The position numbers and the translations under genes were made by a program. Positions 36,801 to 51,800 of a stretch of DNA of 64,000 nucleotides are shown here, one piece after another. Source of the DNA: Trileptium ribeirensis (lineage: Eukaryota; Nematoda; Enoplea; Enoplida; Thoracostomopsidae); NCBI GenBank assembly GCA_030248225.1, contig JASANE010026881.1, forward strand, positions 99,581 to 163,580. Direction: 5' to 3'. How positions within the stretch are numbered: position 1 is the first letter of the stretch; each line of letters starts with the position of its first letter. Below the pieces are notes generated by a model. It was not told the origin of the DNA and ran no database searches. It was given only the letters and a program-made list of their open reading frames with translations.

Positions 36801-39800
36801 AGTCAAAACGATACATAACATAATACAAACAAAGTTCGAAGTCTAAAGTTGCACAATATGATTGCTACGATAATGCCACGTTTAACATGCATAATTACCC
36901 GCGGTTTAACCGAAAATGGCATCACTCACGGCAAATCAGAAATCAGCTTAAAAACATATCAAGTGCATGAACCACTTAAATAGGCATCCAATGTTTTTAC
37001 TAATATAATATCTTCGTAACAGCTTGAGCTATTATGGTTATTTTTGAACTCATTTCATAGAGCAGCAATGTATCATGTTGTGCATCTATAGTTATTATTT
37101 ACGTTGCAATATTGAGCCAAAATGAGAGTTGAAAGTGTCTACGAGACCCAAAACGCATGAAAACAGTAACATATCTGTATCCGCTTGAGATATATGAGTG
37201 TCCTTGGTCGTTTTCCATAGCAATTTATTCATCTTTTATCTGTTATCTCGATAGGGTCAAAATCTCTGTGGGGAGAGGGGGTGGCACGAACCGTGGCAGC
37301 CTCCCCATTGAACTGAGGGTGGACCAGATAGCTAGGTTTTTTTGGGTCCACAGGTGGGTCTGGACCCAAATATTTTTATGTGGACCCAAAATTTTTTTGC
37401 TGGACAAAGGGCAGTTTCAGCTTCGGAAGCATACGACCTGCTAGTAAATTCTATTACAAAGTGCAAGCTTTCAGCCCTTAGTGCTTTTATGTGTTTATAG
37501 TTGCTTGCTGCTAGTTTCATGGAACTGGACAAACCACATAAGCTCTGCACCTGACAAAAGCGTACATGAAATATTGGCCAATCTTTTGCAGTTGCAGGTT
37601 GTGTAAATTTTGTCTGGCTATGTAATTACGTTTCTTTATTGTGTAAAAATTCATGAAATTATCGAGCCAAAAATGTAAGTTTGGACCCAGTGTTTAAGGT
37701 CTGGACCTAAAAGAAATTTGCTGGACCCAAGTTGGACCCAGGGTCCGTTTTGAAAAAACTCTGCCCGATAGTGAGGTGGGGCGCTCGAAAAAGGAGCTGG
37801 TACTGGTTCAACCGAGAAACACAAAATTTGTGGGGGGAGGAGCTATATAATATATAAATGCCCTTCATAATGTAGTATATTTTGTCATTTTTGGCCGCTT
37901 GTTTGTTACTAATTGCAAGCCCAGGCGTGAATCATTATTTGCCTATTTTTTACTTACATTTACCGGACATTTGTCGTTTAAAATAATTTAAGTACGTAAT
38001 GTTAGCGCACACACCACGCTGGTTTCCGATTAAGCCTTAATTTTTTAAGAAAAATTGAGGGGCGAGGGCAATGAACCGGTGGTACCGACAATTTGTGGGG
38101 AACGAACCAAGTGGTGGACCACTGTGGGGGGCGCCGCCACAACAGCCGAAATGTCTGTGTATTAAAATCTGCACATGGTGTGCTGCTATAGTTATTTACG
38201 CCGCAGAATTAGGTCAAAATGGGTTTGTGATGGGACCATGAGACCCAAAATTACCACCCCAGCTTTATGGGATTATAACTCTTTTTCGCATATAGCTGCG
38301 TGCGAACACTGCACATATATCTTTTTAGCATAGATTAATAATTACTTAACAAGAGCTGTCCCATAAAGCTTTTTCGCTCAGAACAAAGCGGGCAATCATA
38401 TAGTATTAGCTGGTACCCAGATCGTAATTTTGGAAAAATTGTCCCATATCGCCATTTGGCATATAGACATCGATATGCACATAGGAAAAGATGTCACATT
38501 ATCCCCTAAAACGCTGAATCCCGTCACCTTAGGGGCTTGCCCGATTTCTCCATGTTAAGCAGCGAAATTCCACCCTGAGGCTAGGCCTGGGCCGCCCGCT
38601 TACCCCCCAATCAGCGCTCAAAATTTTTGCAAAACTGGAGGCAAATGGCCGTAAATTAATGGTAAATTGAAATAAAAATGGGGGAAAAAGACAAAAAATA
38701 AACAAAATTGACAAAAACCGGAAAAACTGGCAAAAATAAAGTAAAATTTGGAGTCCCGAAAAATTTCGAAAATTTATACAACCCCTAACTGCTCCCCCGT
38801 CCCCGCGAACTGGCTAATCCCCTTGGAGGAACGATAAGGCCTCTTCCGGAAAGCATCCGCTAACCTCCCGTTCATGTTCAATATAGCTGAGGATGTCTAT
38901 ATTAATTGCATAAATACTCAGGATTCACATGGCGATAAGACAATCTATTATAATTATTGTGCACACACTACCGTAGCTACCACAGCCGACGCCACAACAA
39001 CAGAATTCCACATGTGAATATTGCCGCTATTATTATCCCCATCGGTCCAATCGACATCACAGTTGGTGGTCTGTGCTGTATTTTCTTTGAGCAAAACAGT
39101 CTCGTCACAACTAACGATAACATTATCGAGGCCAATCTCCAAGCTTAAATATTAATGTTACACTTAATATGCGATACACTATAAAACACTATAATTTGCG
39201 AAAGGATTGATTTTTAATCTCTACATGTACTATAAAATGTTGCTAGTGATAAGTAAAAAGTTTTACTCATGTATCTACATATAAATCGCACGTGAATAAA
39301 AATGCTCCACAGCAACAAAAATAAGTATTTCCTTTACACAATGAAAGAAAGGACCTCATATCACAACTAATTTGATACAACAACATATCAGTTAGCTACC
39401 ACACCCCATGCTTCCACAATATTATTGGTCAAGGCAATACAATAATAAATTTTTCTAAGGTAAATTCTTTTAGACAAAATTTAAACGCGGAGGCAAGACG
39501 GTATCCACAAACTACAGACTTCAATAGCTTTTTATGGTCAAACGAAATCAATAATTGCGGCAATCTAGGCGTGCTTAAATTAAAAAAAAATTCTTTAACT
39601 AAGATCAGCTATTAAGAGTATTTATAAAAACGAACAAAAACTGTTAGGTTCACCCGATTTTTCCACAATCGGATAAAGAGAATGTAATTAATTTCGAAAC
39701 AAATTCATAATTTAATGCAGACTTTTAATTAATCTCGGTGTGATATAAACTATTTTACTTTTCTCACCTATCCAGTTGCGATGGTTTTCAGAAAAACAAT

Positions 39801-42800
39801 TCAGAAGCTGTTCCACAGCCAATAAAAAGTTAATCGGCTGCCGCTCGCTCGCAAGACTAACTCCAGGCTCCCTGGGAACTTGCATTAATTATACATTCAT
39901 TCGAAATAGAATTTCATCATTAATTTTTAAATATTCAAAATTTTGAGCGGATCACTCGCTCGCGGCTTGGTCAAGACTATTGTACACTCAAAAAGTCACA
40001 GTCATTTTTGGCAAGCATTGTGTTGTCAAGGCTGAGCTGAAGATAAAAGAATAAAAACTGAAAGAAGAATAATAACTTAAGTCCTTCCGGGGAACTTTAT
40101 GTTTAGGACACTGTGCTAGGATCGTTTTTAGCTCGTTTCCAAAACGCCTCATCATTGTAATCAACAATAGACCCTACACCTAATAGAAAAATTCCTGCTT
40201 ACAAGAAAAGTAAAGGCGCGTCGACAAAACACTTACCTCGTCGTAGCACCGGTTTCACTGACCCGGCCAGTCGGTGAAACATGATTTCGCTGCTCGCTCG
40301 GGGAAACGAACTGAACGCTGACAATACTGATCAGTGAGTTGAGACAACGAAGCGAGTTATTCCTATTGCCAGCCACAGTGGTGCCACTCACAACTGACGA
40401 TGGACAGTAGCAAAACCGACAATCGGTTATTTCGATGTTCAACTCGCGGACTGATGTTGCAAGCAATGTGTTATTTCTAAAATACCAAGCTTATAAATAT
40501 ACTGAAATCTAATGGTTATGACTTTTTTAAGTTTCATGCAGAGACATAAAAATAAATCGAACACTGGCCTATGCGATTATATGGACCATTTGCAGGTGGC
40601 ATGAAACGGACGCGCCTTCTTGTTTAACCGGAAGACATAGAAATTAAAAACACTTGCCAGAACTAAGGATTTCTCAATGCAAAGCGCAGGGACGGGCTCC
40701 CCCATTTTCTGTCGCCTGAAAAAGTCAGCTCAAACCCTGTTCTGAATTTATGCGAAAAGTTCAAGGTACTTGCGCTCTCCGAATTGGAAGGCTGTAATTA
40801 TTCAGTTCCCCCGGTTCATTGCCTCTTGGCAAATTTTTTTGTTTCCAATCGTTCCAAAGTATTGATCAAAATTTGTACCTCCGCTCTCAAGCCCAAAATT
40901 CGCTTTAAAATAGCTTTTTCTCTCCATCAAAAGCGTTTTGGAAGTATTTCTGAAACAATTTTTAACCGCTACATACCTACATTTTGAGACTGTAAAAAGT
41001 ACAGAAGATTTTGTCAAGCCATGTCTCATATTACATTATGAAGCGCAGTGGGCGACGCAATAATAATGGATATTCAAAAAATTGGGGCTTAAAATTTTAA
41101 TCTCGAAGTGTTGTTATTGAACATTGAACTGCTGCCAGCTCATTGTTCGCTCTCTCAAAAGACGACTGTAATTTTTTGCCCGCACTATAAAGCAAATTCG
41201 TGTAAATGATCTGGTGGGAGGTAACGTCTCTGAGATGACCCATATTTTAAAGTTTGTTCCAGTACTTAAAACTGGATACAAAGACAAATTCAAAAATATG
41301 GATACGGGGCCTAAAACCGGTCACAAGTCTTGGGCAAAAATACATAAATGAGTTGGTGGCCTATCCCCAGGTGGAGAGGGGACTATATATCCCGCACTTT
41401 CGAACGACACTCCGCCTTGCTCGTTCGGAACACTCATCAGAAACCCCTATTACTAAACCTTTGATTTATTATTGTCCTTAAAAATCATGTTTTCAGTATA
41501 CTAAATATTTTTAAAGATTGAATACTGCTACTTGCAGCCCTAAAACACTGTTTTATAGCCTGAACATAACCACAGCAAAAGTACATAAAAATATCTAGCG
41601 GACCATCATATTGGACACAATTATATATATAAATAAAGGATATAGATTTAAACAAATATGTATAAATACAAATATCTATAAATAAAGGACATATTGAACC
41701 AAATTTTTGTTCCCCCACTTCGAAAATTAACCCCCAAGAATGAAGATAGGATCCATAAAGGCCACTCTTCATAAGGCTGTGGACAGGCCCGTATTTCATT
41801 ATATAAGACAGTAAAACACTTTTGATATCCCAATTTCGAATCAGTCGCCGTCTTTGTTTTATATAATTTAATTCTAGAACCTTACGATTGCAGTATGGAA
41901 TTTTCTGTACGACTGTGAACATTGCTCATTTTATCACTGAAGAAAGAGCTGTAGTTGAACAAGTTGCTGCTTTTCGTCAGGTCGCCTCGCCCAAATGCCT
42001 CCGGGTCTCGTGCAAATACTCCGTTCAGCCAAACCAAAGTATCTTCACGCAGAACCACAGTAGGCTCTTCACAACCGAACTGGATTGTTATTTCGCCAGA
42101 TGAGATCAATTTCTACAAAAATATTCTATGCGCTTACACAAGAAAATGTGGCGAAACAATAATCATTACGCCCGAGTTAAGACACAATTTTTAACTGTCC
42201 GCGACTTTCTTAAAAAGCTGTTGGTTGAAAGCGTGGTGTTTAGTTTGACATTGTTTACCAATAAATATTTTTTTGTTAATCAATGAATGTTATGGTACCT
42301 CAATTCAACCATCTAATGTAGATTCAAGATGCGGCATTGAGCAAAATGAAAATTTGCTTTCACAAAAATATGTTTATCTTGATTTTGTATACATTTAGAC
42401 TGATGAGTCATCAACACCAACAACAGCTGGGGACATCCGTTATATGTCACGTAACCGATCAATAAATATCGGATTATTTAGAGTGAGCGTTATATCTGGA
42501 TCAAGTAATGATAATGGTTACTCGCGCAACCAGTGGAAACGGAGCGAGTAAAGTTAGTCAGCGATAGGTTTATTACTGCAAAGTTCCAAATTCAGCTTGC
42601 TGAATTCCCGTTAAAGTTCGACAAAAATACCAATAATACGCTTATAAACCCATTGTTCATCCGCAGCAACCATAAAACTTGCTTTGCCAATTTTTTTGAA
42701 TGTAAATGGCCGCATAACAGTCCTTTGACTGCATACGAAACCTAAGCTACCCTATCTGATAGCGGTTTACGCACAAAAGAGATGATGAAGATCGAACTCG

Positions 42801-45800
42801 ATTTTACAATGAACTATCGAAGATCCTGGACAAAGCGCCTAAGGGCAACATAATCATTATTAGCGGGGATTTTAATTTTAACTGAGTGGTCAACCACTGC
42901 TGAAGAAAGATCGATCCGCAAGCCACTGTCGGAGAACGTTGTAACTATGGCAACCTGTTTTAACCACTCCTCCAATAATACCGCCTGCTCGCAACGAACA
43001 CTATGTTCCGGCGTTTATCACACCGCCCGTACACGTGGAAAACAAAATGGTCACCGAACGCGGAATCATGTAGACTACGTACTGCTGCCATAAAAAATTA
43101 AATTCTGCTTGGAAATTCCGTACATGTTGAAATGAACTGGACCTTGAATCTGATCAGATATTGCTAGTATTGAAATTGCGTTTTCGCTTGCAATTAGGAA
43201 AGAAACCGAAACCGAGCCAACGCATCCACCGCCATATGCTATACTGCTCTATCATTGTTGCGGCAGTAAACGCAAAAATCGACAGTAACTTCAAGAAAAT
43301 TGATAACACTGACTCGGTTGAAGCGCATTGGAAAACCTGAAAGCGATCATTCAGGCAGCGTCTAATAAACAAATTAAACATCCCAACTAAGCTCCAAATC
43401 ACTGGATCAGCGAAGGCAAAACGCGGCTTGTCGGGGAACTCAGACCTGCACAGAATCGTGGTACGGTCATACGTCGAATTTCCAGAAACGTAGAAATAGT
43501 GTCAGGCGCAACCATGAAACTCACTGGGCCTAGATTGCTCGACAGGATAAAGATGTCAGCGCATCGGGCGATGTCGGCTCTGTTCAAGATACGTTGCCGC
43601 CAGGCACTAGTCTGGGATGTCCTGCGTGACACAGGAAATAATGAAGTAATAAAATAATAATCAAATTATTTCGCAGCATTTTAGCGTTTTGATAAATCGC
43701 CCGGAACCTGCATCCTCATCGACCGTAGAATGATATGAATTTGTGGAGATCGAAGACGGCCCACCAACTCTCAACGAGGTGAAAACCCTATCAAAGAAAT
43801 GCCCCTGGTGAAAGTAGAGTCTCGGTCAATTTTTCATAAAGAAAGCGAGCGACAGAACACTGGCATCACTAGTCAATCTCTCTGGCATCATTAGTCAATC
43901 TCTACTCGAAAAGCTTGTGCAAAAACTCGATAGCTATGCTCAAAGACTGAGAGTCCGCTTTAGTAAACACCTCTATTCAAAAAGAGGAGTATGTAAAAAC
44001 TAGTGTGGAATCTCATTGCTAAAAGGTGAACTTCAAGATACTAGAACGGGTATTACTCAATCGCATAAAACCGTTTAATGACCCATTCCTCCGTGAGACC
44101 CCATCTGGCAGAGTCGTCGCATCAGTGCAGACCAGATTTTCACGCTGCGTCAGATTCTACAGCAATCCCAAGACTTTAGACAGTAACGGTGGTCTGTTGC
44201 TTCGTAGTCTTTCAAGCTGATTTTGATTCCGTAACCCGCCCAACGATGGTTGAAATTCTCCACCACGAATACCGACTGCCCTATCAAATTGCGCGAGTCA
44301 GCGATCTTCTGTATAAAATTACCTGCAAAGTATGTGTTAGTCAGAATACGCCGGACCGAATTCATTATGTCAACCGGTGCACAGCAAGGTTTTATACTGT
44401 CGCCAAGACTGTTCAACGCCGTAATGCGTTGGATACTTGATTCACTCTTTAGATCAGCCAAGGTTGAAGGAATAACCCTGCGCCCTGATCCGAAACCTCT
44501 ATCTAACGATCTTGCTTTTGCGAATGATATCGCGCTCCTTGAGGAAACAGAAGTCGAACTCCAGTTAATGCTCCTAACACTTACCTAAATAAAAGCAAAA
44601 GCTTGTAGACCAATGTCGGGAAAACAAAGACATTAAGCTGTTGTCTGGGAAGACCGAACACTTGAGATAGTCGAGCATGTTGATACCTTCAAATACCTAG
44701 GCATTATAGTTGAGAGTCGAGGGTCATCAAGCGCGGATATCCCAAGGCCCAGTTGGCATATAGCAAGTTGCACCCTACGCTATTTAAGAGAACGATATCA
44801 AACAAAACTGAAAGTCTACAATGCCTGCATACGCTCCTTTCTATGGAATGGATGGAAACGGCGGCTGATACAATGAGCCCTACGCAGGCTCAAGGTTTTT
44901 GAACACGAGTATTGGAGATGTTTGCTGGAAATTAGCTAATTTGACAAAGTTTGGAAGGTAGAGATCAACAGAAGTCTAGATAACCTTCACTGCTTGAGTA
45001 AAACAATTATTGAAAGAAAGATCAAATGGCTTGGACATGTTCTACGTAGAGAAGCTAACAGCGTCATGCAAATCCCTGTTGTTTGTCTCCCCGGGCAACT
45101 GTAAGGAACCCGTTTGTGTCTTACAGACGTGGAATTCAACGATACAAACGCTAATGGCATCGCACCTAAAGTCCCCACATGTGCTTTGTCAATGAAAATT
45201 TGACGCGATGACAGCAGCGATATGAATACTGACCAAAACAGATGGAAAGCCTAACATTGGCTCTCCGCAGGGTGTCTGCGCTATCTGGTTCGCTGGTTTC
45301 CCGCATCATCACGCATCTTTTATGTCAATTTCCCGCATCATTTAGGCAAGTTACCCGCATTAATATAAGATATGATTAATAATTACTTACATGCACTACA
45401 CCCGCTAAATAATCACTAAAAATTTAATCTCGTTTGCGTTAAAATAGTGCGATCCCAGTTACTCTTGCCGTTTTTGCGTAGCTTTCCCTCTGTTGGACTT
45501 GAACGAAAATAACAAAGCAAAATGATTGAACACACTTCATCAATATAAGCGTTCACACGTTTCTGGGGAGCAGAAGTTTCTTTTGTACATGATATTAGCA
45601 ACTGGTACCACACCATTGTCATAAAAGTATGTTAAATCAGAAAATTGATTCCAACTTATTCTAGTAGGAATTTTGAAAAATTGCTTTAAATATACCTGTC
45701 TTAATCGGCAGTTATGTCCGTTTTTCCGATTTGATGCTCGATCAACCGCAACGAAATGTAATTAACCGCTTTTCCCCGCATTTACCCCCGCGCAGACAAC

Positions 45801-48800
45801 CAGTCTCCATTATGTATAGATTGGGCGATCCCCAACACTCAGTAATTCCCCATGTTCGCGCCACCCCACTCCATAAATCCGCCATGTATGATATTGATTC
45901 AAATCATATAAAAATATACAAGAAAATAAGTGTTAGGAAAGACTTATTAGTGCCTCGTGGTGCCTTAATAAAGCAGTTACGACTTGTAATAATACGATCA
46001 GCGCCAAAAATTAGTTCACATACCAAAAGCTGGCCAAAATATGCCAAAAATACAAAAATTGAGATTTCGCCCCACCCCCAGTCGAGATGTTCTCCAAGAA
46101 TAAACATAGAGCCCACATGGAAATTCCGCATGAAAATTTTTTCGGCAAGTGGAAAGGCCAGGTAACCAGAGACGTTTTAAAGTGATATACCACAATTTCA
46201 GCTTGGACGCAAACGTACTAAGTCAAGTCAAGTCCGGCAAGAGTTGTAACCTAAAATTTAGGGCCCAAAATGTCTCAATTGAAAAAGTCTAGAATCGTAC
46301 CGGTTTTATCAGAATTTAGGTATGAAAGCATTGAAGCAGCTCAACCGCAAAGCTTATACAACTATATTCTATTGCGCCTTGAATAAAAATCTGCGAAAAT
46401 CCATGAATCTCGTGAAGAGATATGCGACCAAAAAGAATTTTTGCACATATTATCAGAATTAAGTGCTAAAAAATGGAACCAAGTTTAGTTCGATTTCGAT
46501 CGTTTTCATTTAAACGACAATCGCCTGTTTTGAAAACTAATTTAACGAACTTCAATCGCGCTAAAATCAACAATATGTTTAATAGACTGGCTTCGCCATT
46601 AGCTGAAAATTTTGCCAGGGGCATGAACCGGGTATCCCTTTGTTCGAAACTGGGGGCTCCAAATTTTACCAGTGGTCTATCTTGGATCTTCCTAGCTTGA
46701 ACTGCGGGTGAAAATTTAAAAATTTTTTAATTTAATATTTTTTAGCAAAAAACCCTACAATTGTTTATAAATAACCCGGAAACGGTGCAAAAACGTCTTA
46801 CTTCTGAACCGTTTTTTGCTGAAATTAGTCAAATTTTTAACTTTGAAAAGGAATCTTCGTAAAAAATTTGTCTATTTTTAAGTCACCTGGAAGGTGTTTT
46901 TACCTGTTAAACTCCAAAGATTTTATCAGAGTATTTTTTATCGGGGGAGCCAAAATTTTGCCCGGAGTCCCAACAGTGGGGAGGCACCCTTTGCTTGCCA
47001 GGGAGCACCGAAAAATAATGCTAAGGTATCTCCCCAAATTCGGTGAATACAGATAATAATGTTATTTTGCATTTAATTTAACGAATTTTCTTTAAACAAA
47101 ATCGATCGATTACGATGTCGTTCGATTTCGTTTGCTTTCATATTTTGTTCACTTAATTCTGATTACTGTATATGTAGACATGACGCCACAGCGCAAAACT
47201 AGATGCGCCTTGCCCGTATTTCAGCCACTACGTTACGATTCGAGGGTCAGACATTGTATGTTCTAGTTTTGCAAATAAAGACCGCGTACATATTTTATAT
47301 AAGATATGAAAAATTAAATCCCCGAATAATCACTAAAACTGTTATGACAATACCTTTACACTGAAATGTAAAGTTCGTGTTCCTGCGAGCAGCTTATTAG
47401 AATCTTTTACCGCAAGGTCGAGACAATCGACGGAAGCCAGATAAAACGGGCGGTTGTAGTGATCTGATATTGATGTTGGCCCAATAGCAGTTGTAGGAGT
47501 AGGTGTTGGTATAATAGTGTCAATATCATGGCGTAAGAAACCAAGCTTGAAGGCGTGGAGTTCGAGCATTAAATTACGTTCGCTGAAATGTACACTGTAA
47601 AACATTATTTTTGTGCTTATTACCGATAAATGTGAGTATAAACGAAAAAAGTACAACGTTATTACGTGTACGACAAGCATTTACAAAAATATGTACGTTA
47701 CTTAATAACAACAGGAACTTCATAAACGTAACGATCCGTAATAATCGCTAATTTTTGTACGCTAATTAAATGTGTACGGCTTAATGTCACCACAAAATTA
47801 AAAAAATATTATTTTATTAACCAGAGTATTGTGAAACCACCTGCACTGGCTTTAGTGTATATGTGTCGATAGGGTAGGTTATCTCAAGGGTCGGATCTCC
47901 CTAAAGCCATATTTGCCCCCTCCCGTGAAAACTCCGCAGCCCCGGGCCGCCGTCGGCGCACGGAAAGTTTCTAGAATAGTACAAATTGCGATGAAATCGG
48001 AAAAAATTAGCAAATATGTCGGGCGAAAAGGTGGCAGCTCTACCCCTACCCCCATGGTATTTTTCTTCAAAACGGACCCTGGGTCCAGCTTGGGTCCAGC
48101 AAATTTCTTTTGGGTCCGGACCTTAAACCCTGGTTCCAGGTTTACAATTTATGGCTCGAGAATTTCACGGATTTTAACACAATAAAAGCATAATTACATA
48201 GTCATACAAAAATTACACCATCTCCAACTGCAAAAGATTGGACGAAATTTCATGTTCGCCTTTGTCGAGTATGTGGTTTGTGGAGTTCCAGCACGCTAAC
48301 TATATTTTGTATATCTTTTTAAACTGTGTTAATCTGTTTATTGCGTACGTTGATACTGATGTTATGAAGAGATTTCTTATTAAGTATATGATCCAAATCA
48401 CACGCAAACCTAATAGAATTTATTAGCAAACCCAATGTCTCTAAAACTGCCCTGGGTCCAGCATGGATCCAGCAAAAATTTTTTTGGGTCCACGTAAAAA
48501 TATCTGAGTACAGACCCACCTTTGAACCAAAAACCTTGTTTACCCCGCCTTCCCAAGACCTCCCCCTTACTATCTAACCTCGCCGACTATCTACCCCCTA
48601 AGCCAACGGACATTCGACACCTATGGTCTAGTGCTATCGGAACTGTCACGTTTTAAAAATTCAAATTTAACCTTCGTATTTTCCAACTCACGATGTTCGT
48701 ATTGAAGCACTGTATACAACATTCATTGTGTGGAGAATTCCAAAAGAACAACGCTATAATACAATTCAGTTTGGCTGCGAAAAGATCTCGATTGAGCAGC

Positions 48801-51800
48801 GCTTGAACAGCGTTCGAACAGCATTCAAAGATAATTTAAGAAGCAAACGAACATCAAACAACACATGGAACGAACAAAACTTATTTTTGACTAGTACAGC
48901 ATGAATATTTAAAATTAAAAAATGACAGCAAAAATTTCTTAATTATATTATTCACTTAAATCGGGAAAATTATTTTATAAACAATGGAAAACGATAGCAG
49001 AAAAAATACACAATACAATTTTAGAAAAATCTAATTCTAAACATTTACACGCACTTACACATTTACAGTAAATATCAGAGAATTTAAAATAAATTCGGTT
49101 TTAGCGATGATACGCCGACTTGTAGTTGTGAGTATGGCTCTAAAGCATTGTACTAAAGCGGCGTATCATCGCTAAACTGTCAGCACCACTTAGTTGGAGT
49201 AATTTATGAACAAAATCTATCGAAGCTAATAATTATCGTCCCCTTTGACCAAATCCCTTATCGATATCTGTGTTGGCCACCAATATAGATTTATGTTTCT
49301 TGCAATATTTTTTCGTGTTTCGCACCTTAATTCTTAAAACACTATTAATTTTTACTGTAATGATTTTATCTCAGGTAAACCACTTCTCCCGTTTGACATC
49401 TCCCACTAGAAAAGACCTCTGATTTCGATGTTTACTCGCCACTTGCTCGGTGTCATTATCTATAGCTCAAAACCCGACAGTCATTTCTGGCGCGTGCAGT
49501 AGTCACACATTTGGATATACATTTTACTTCCTGCGTAAAACTATAGACTGTAAAACAACAGACTTATTAAGAAACCGAATAATTCATGTTGGTTGTAATG
49601 TTACGCTGTAGAACTTGTACTCAAACACTGTAGAATATCTGCCACCTAATAAAACCTTAAAAATATAGTGTATCATAATTGTAGCCGGCAAGTCTTTTAC
49701 TTATGCCTTTTAGCTTGCTGAACAGTACAATGCCAGAAATGACTACTGTTGGCCGATGCTCATTCACTGATAGTCCATACAGTGACAGTCATTTCTGGCA
49801 TTATTGTACGTGTCTTTATGTAGCTATGTATCACTCCAATAAATTACGCAGTTAGCACTCACACCACCAACTGTTTCTGCCAGTAAAAACCGACCGTCTC
49901 TAATGACATCAAAATTGATAAAAATAATTACTTTGGACAGTTTTCAAAATATACACAATTTAAAGCCGTATTCTCGTAATTTGCAAAATAAAAAGCCTAT
50001 TAAATTACTTTAATCCATTCTGTTTGAAGTACGAAAGCTTTACGCATGAAAAATATACATGTATCCACAATTTCTGACCAAATTGTGACATGTTACCGGG
50101 GTTATTTTAGAGGGGGCGACCCCAAGGATCGGCTACCCCCCTAGACACCGACCCATACTTTTTCGCAAAAACGACCCCTTAAAATTTACGTTTTTTCAAA
50201 AAGTTGACCCCTTAAGGGGTCACTAGAAAATTTAAAAATGGCTGAAAAAAATTGTTAAATTGTAAAAACGGTAATATTTCGATTTTAAAAACCTGTATAA
50301 CGTAAGTCTGAAATACGTAACAATATATACACGCATATCGTAGGCTAAACGATCAATTATTTTGGTCACCAAACCTAAAATATGCATGTATATATAAATA
50401 TTATGGCCAAAACTGAAAAAAACCAGAGCCACAGAGGTATGTTGGGACACCTGAAAAAATATATTGTATTAATTTTTATAAAATTACTGACCCCTTAAAG
50501 GTCGGTCATGACCCCTAGTTTCCTAAATGACCCTTGCTACTGACCCCTTAGGGGTCAGTAAATTTTTCCGTTTACTGACCCCTATCTGGGAGGGCCTAAA
50601 ATAACCCCGGTGTTACATGTTAGCAGAATTAATGTAAAGACGTAACTAAAATAACTGAAAAAATATACGCTAAATATTAAAAAAACACAATGAAAATTTA
50701 TTAAAATGTGTTCCAACTCTACCGCTGTTCATCGTCAACGCTAATCAACTTCACCGACGAACCAGACAGTTGTACGCGCAGCTCTGAAGGAAAATAGCTT
50801 TTCCAAAATCCGTGCATTGGCGAACTACATTCGCCAGTATGCTCAGAAGCAATAACAGGCTTAGCATTTGCGTTGTTTTCGCGACAGCGTCGTAATAACA
50901 TTGGGAAATCTAAAATGCACTTACATCTGTTTATTTTTATCGTTACTAAAATATCGAACTTTACTTCGATAGCAGTTGATTTGCAAGCCTACGTAATAGC
51001 TATTACCTTCATTATCTCAGTTATCGATTAAGGCTTGGAGCATTGAGTGCTCCTATTATCTATAACAGCGTCCGTATGCAATTCCTGGAGAGCGCATTTT
51101 GCACTAGCTTGTTGTGGCGGCATAATTTTTCCAACGGCGAAACTGAAGATTCGCCTTGCGTTTCTGTAATGTGCCCGTCTCCGCACTGTGCCTGGTAACT
51201 CGGTTCCCATCTTAGGAGGATATGCGTGCTCTGGAGTCATGGCCACCACTCGGATATACTGGTAGTCCAGCCTATGGCCCTATAAAATATCAGTCAACGT
51301 CTACCTGGCGTACGTCAAATCGCGCAAAATAAACCTGCACATGGGCTTTGTGAATACGGTAAAAATAAAGTCCTCGGTCATGGGTTAAATAATATCATTA
51401 ATACAGGGAAGGCTGGGTCGGGAAAAGGTATACTTGACCTTGTGAATGCAAGTTTATCGATGTCAAATCCCGTTGGTGTCTGCCCAAAACCTCGTGGCGA
51501 AACCACTGCGTACGTTGGCAACTGGATACAAGTTGTGAAAAATGCTGATCGCATTATGCAAATGTATATTGCGAATTTCGCTTTAGCTTGAAGGAGTTGC
51601 GCCATATGGTTAAATAATTGGCAGTATAAGTTGGTTCATGTCGATAAGATAATTTGTTGATGCTGCGTAGAGATAAATATTCACGGTGTGGACCAGTTTA
51701 ACTTTTAACACTTCACTTCTTTAAGGAATAGAAAAATGCATGTTGTGCTTAGATACATTTTTGTAGTTAGCATTCAGAGGTAGTTTTTAAACCAGATTAT

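Larger units (their letters stand above)
42113..47353 (-). other. BLTP2 intron with LINE relic and nested repeats
   Basis: 5.2 kb. Holds an antisense RTE-type LINE relic (42750-45260) and a MITE split by a second repeat (46450-47170). 42113-42750, 45300-46440 and 47170-47353 are unassigned. Confidence 0.75.
47583..50722 (-). other. BLTP2 intron with three repeat types
   Basis: 3.1 kb. ggaccca-family element (48060-48545), short hairpin (49100-49176), MITE ends (49480-49800) and a foldback (50096-50610). 47600-48050 and 48550-49080 have no assigned content. Confidence 0.75.

Noticed and set aside
45416..45622. 69-codon minus-strand frame as a BLTP2 exon
   Set aside because: Exons on either side (47354-47582 and 41886-42112) are contiguous by homology and phase; no homology in the frame.
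51028..51290. Additional BLTP2 exon behind a 'ttttatag' acceptor
   Set aside because: No phase-compatible donor, and exons 53456-53501 and 50723-50909 already join in phase and match contiguous human residues.
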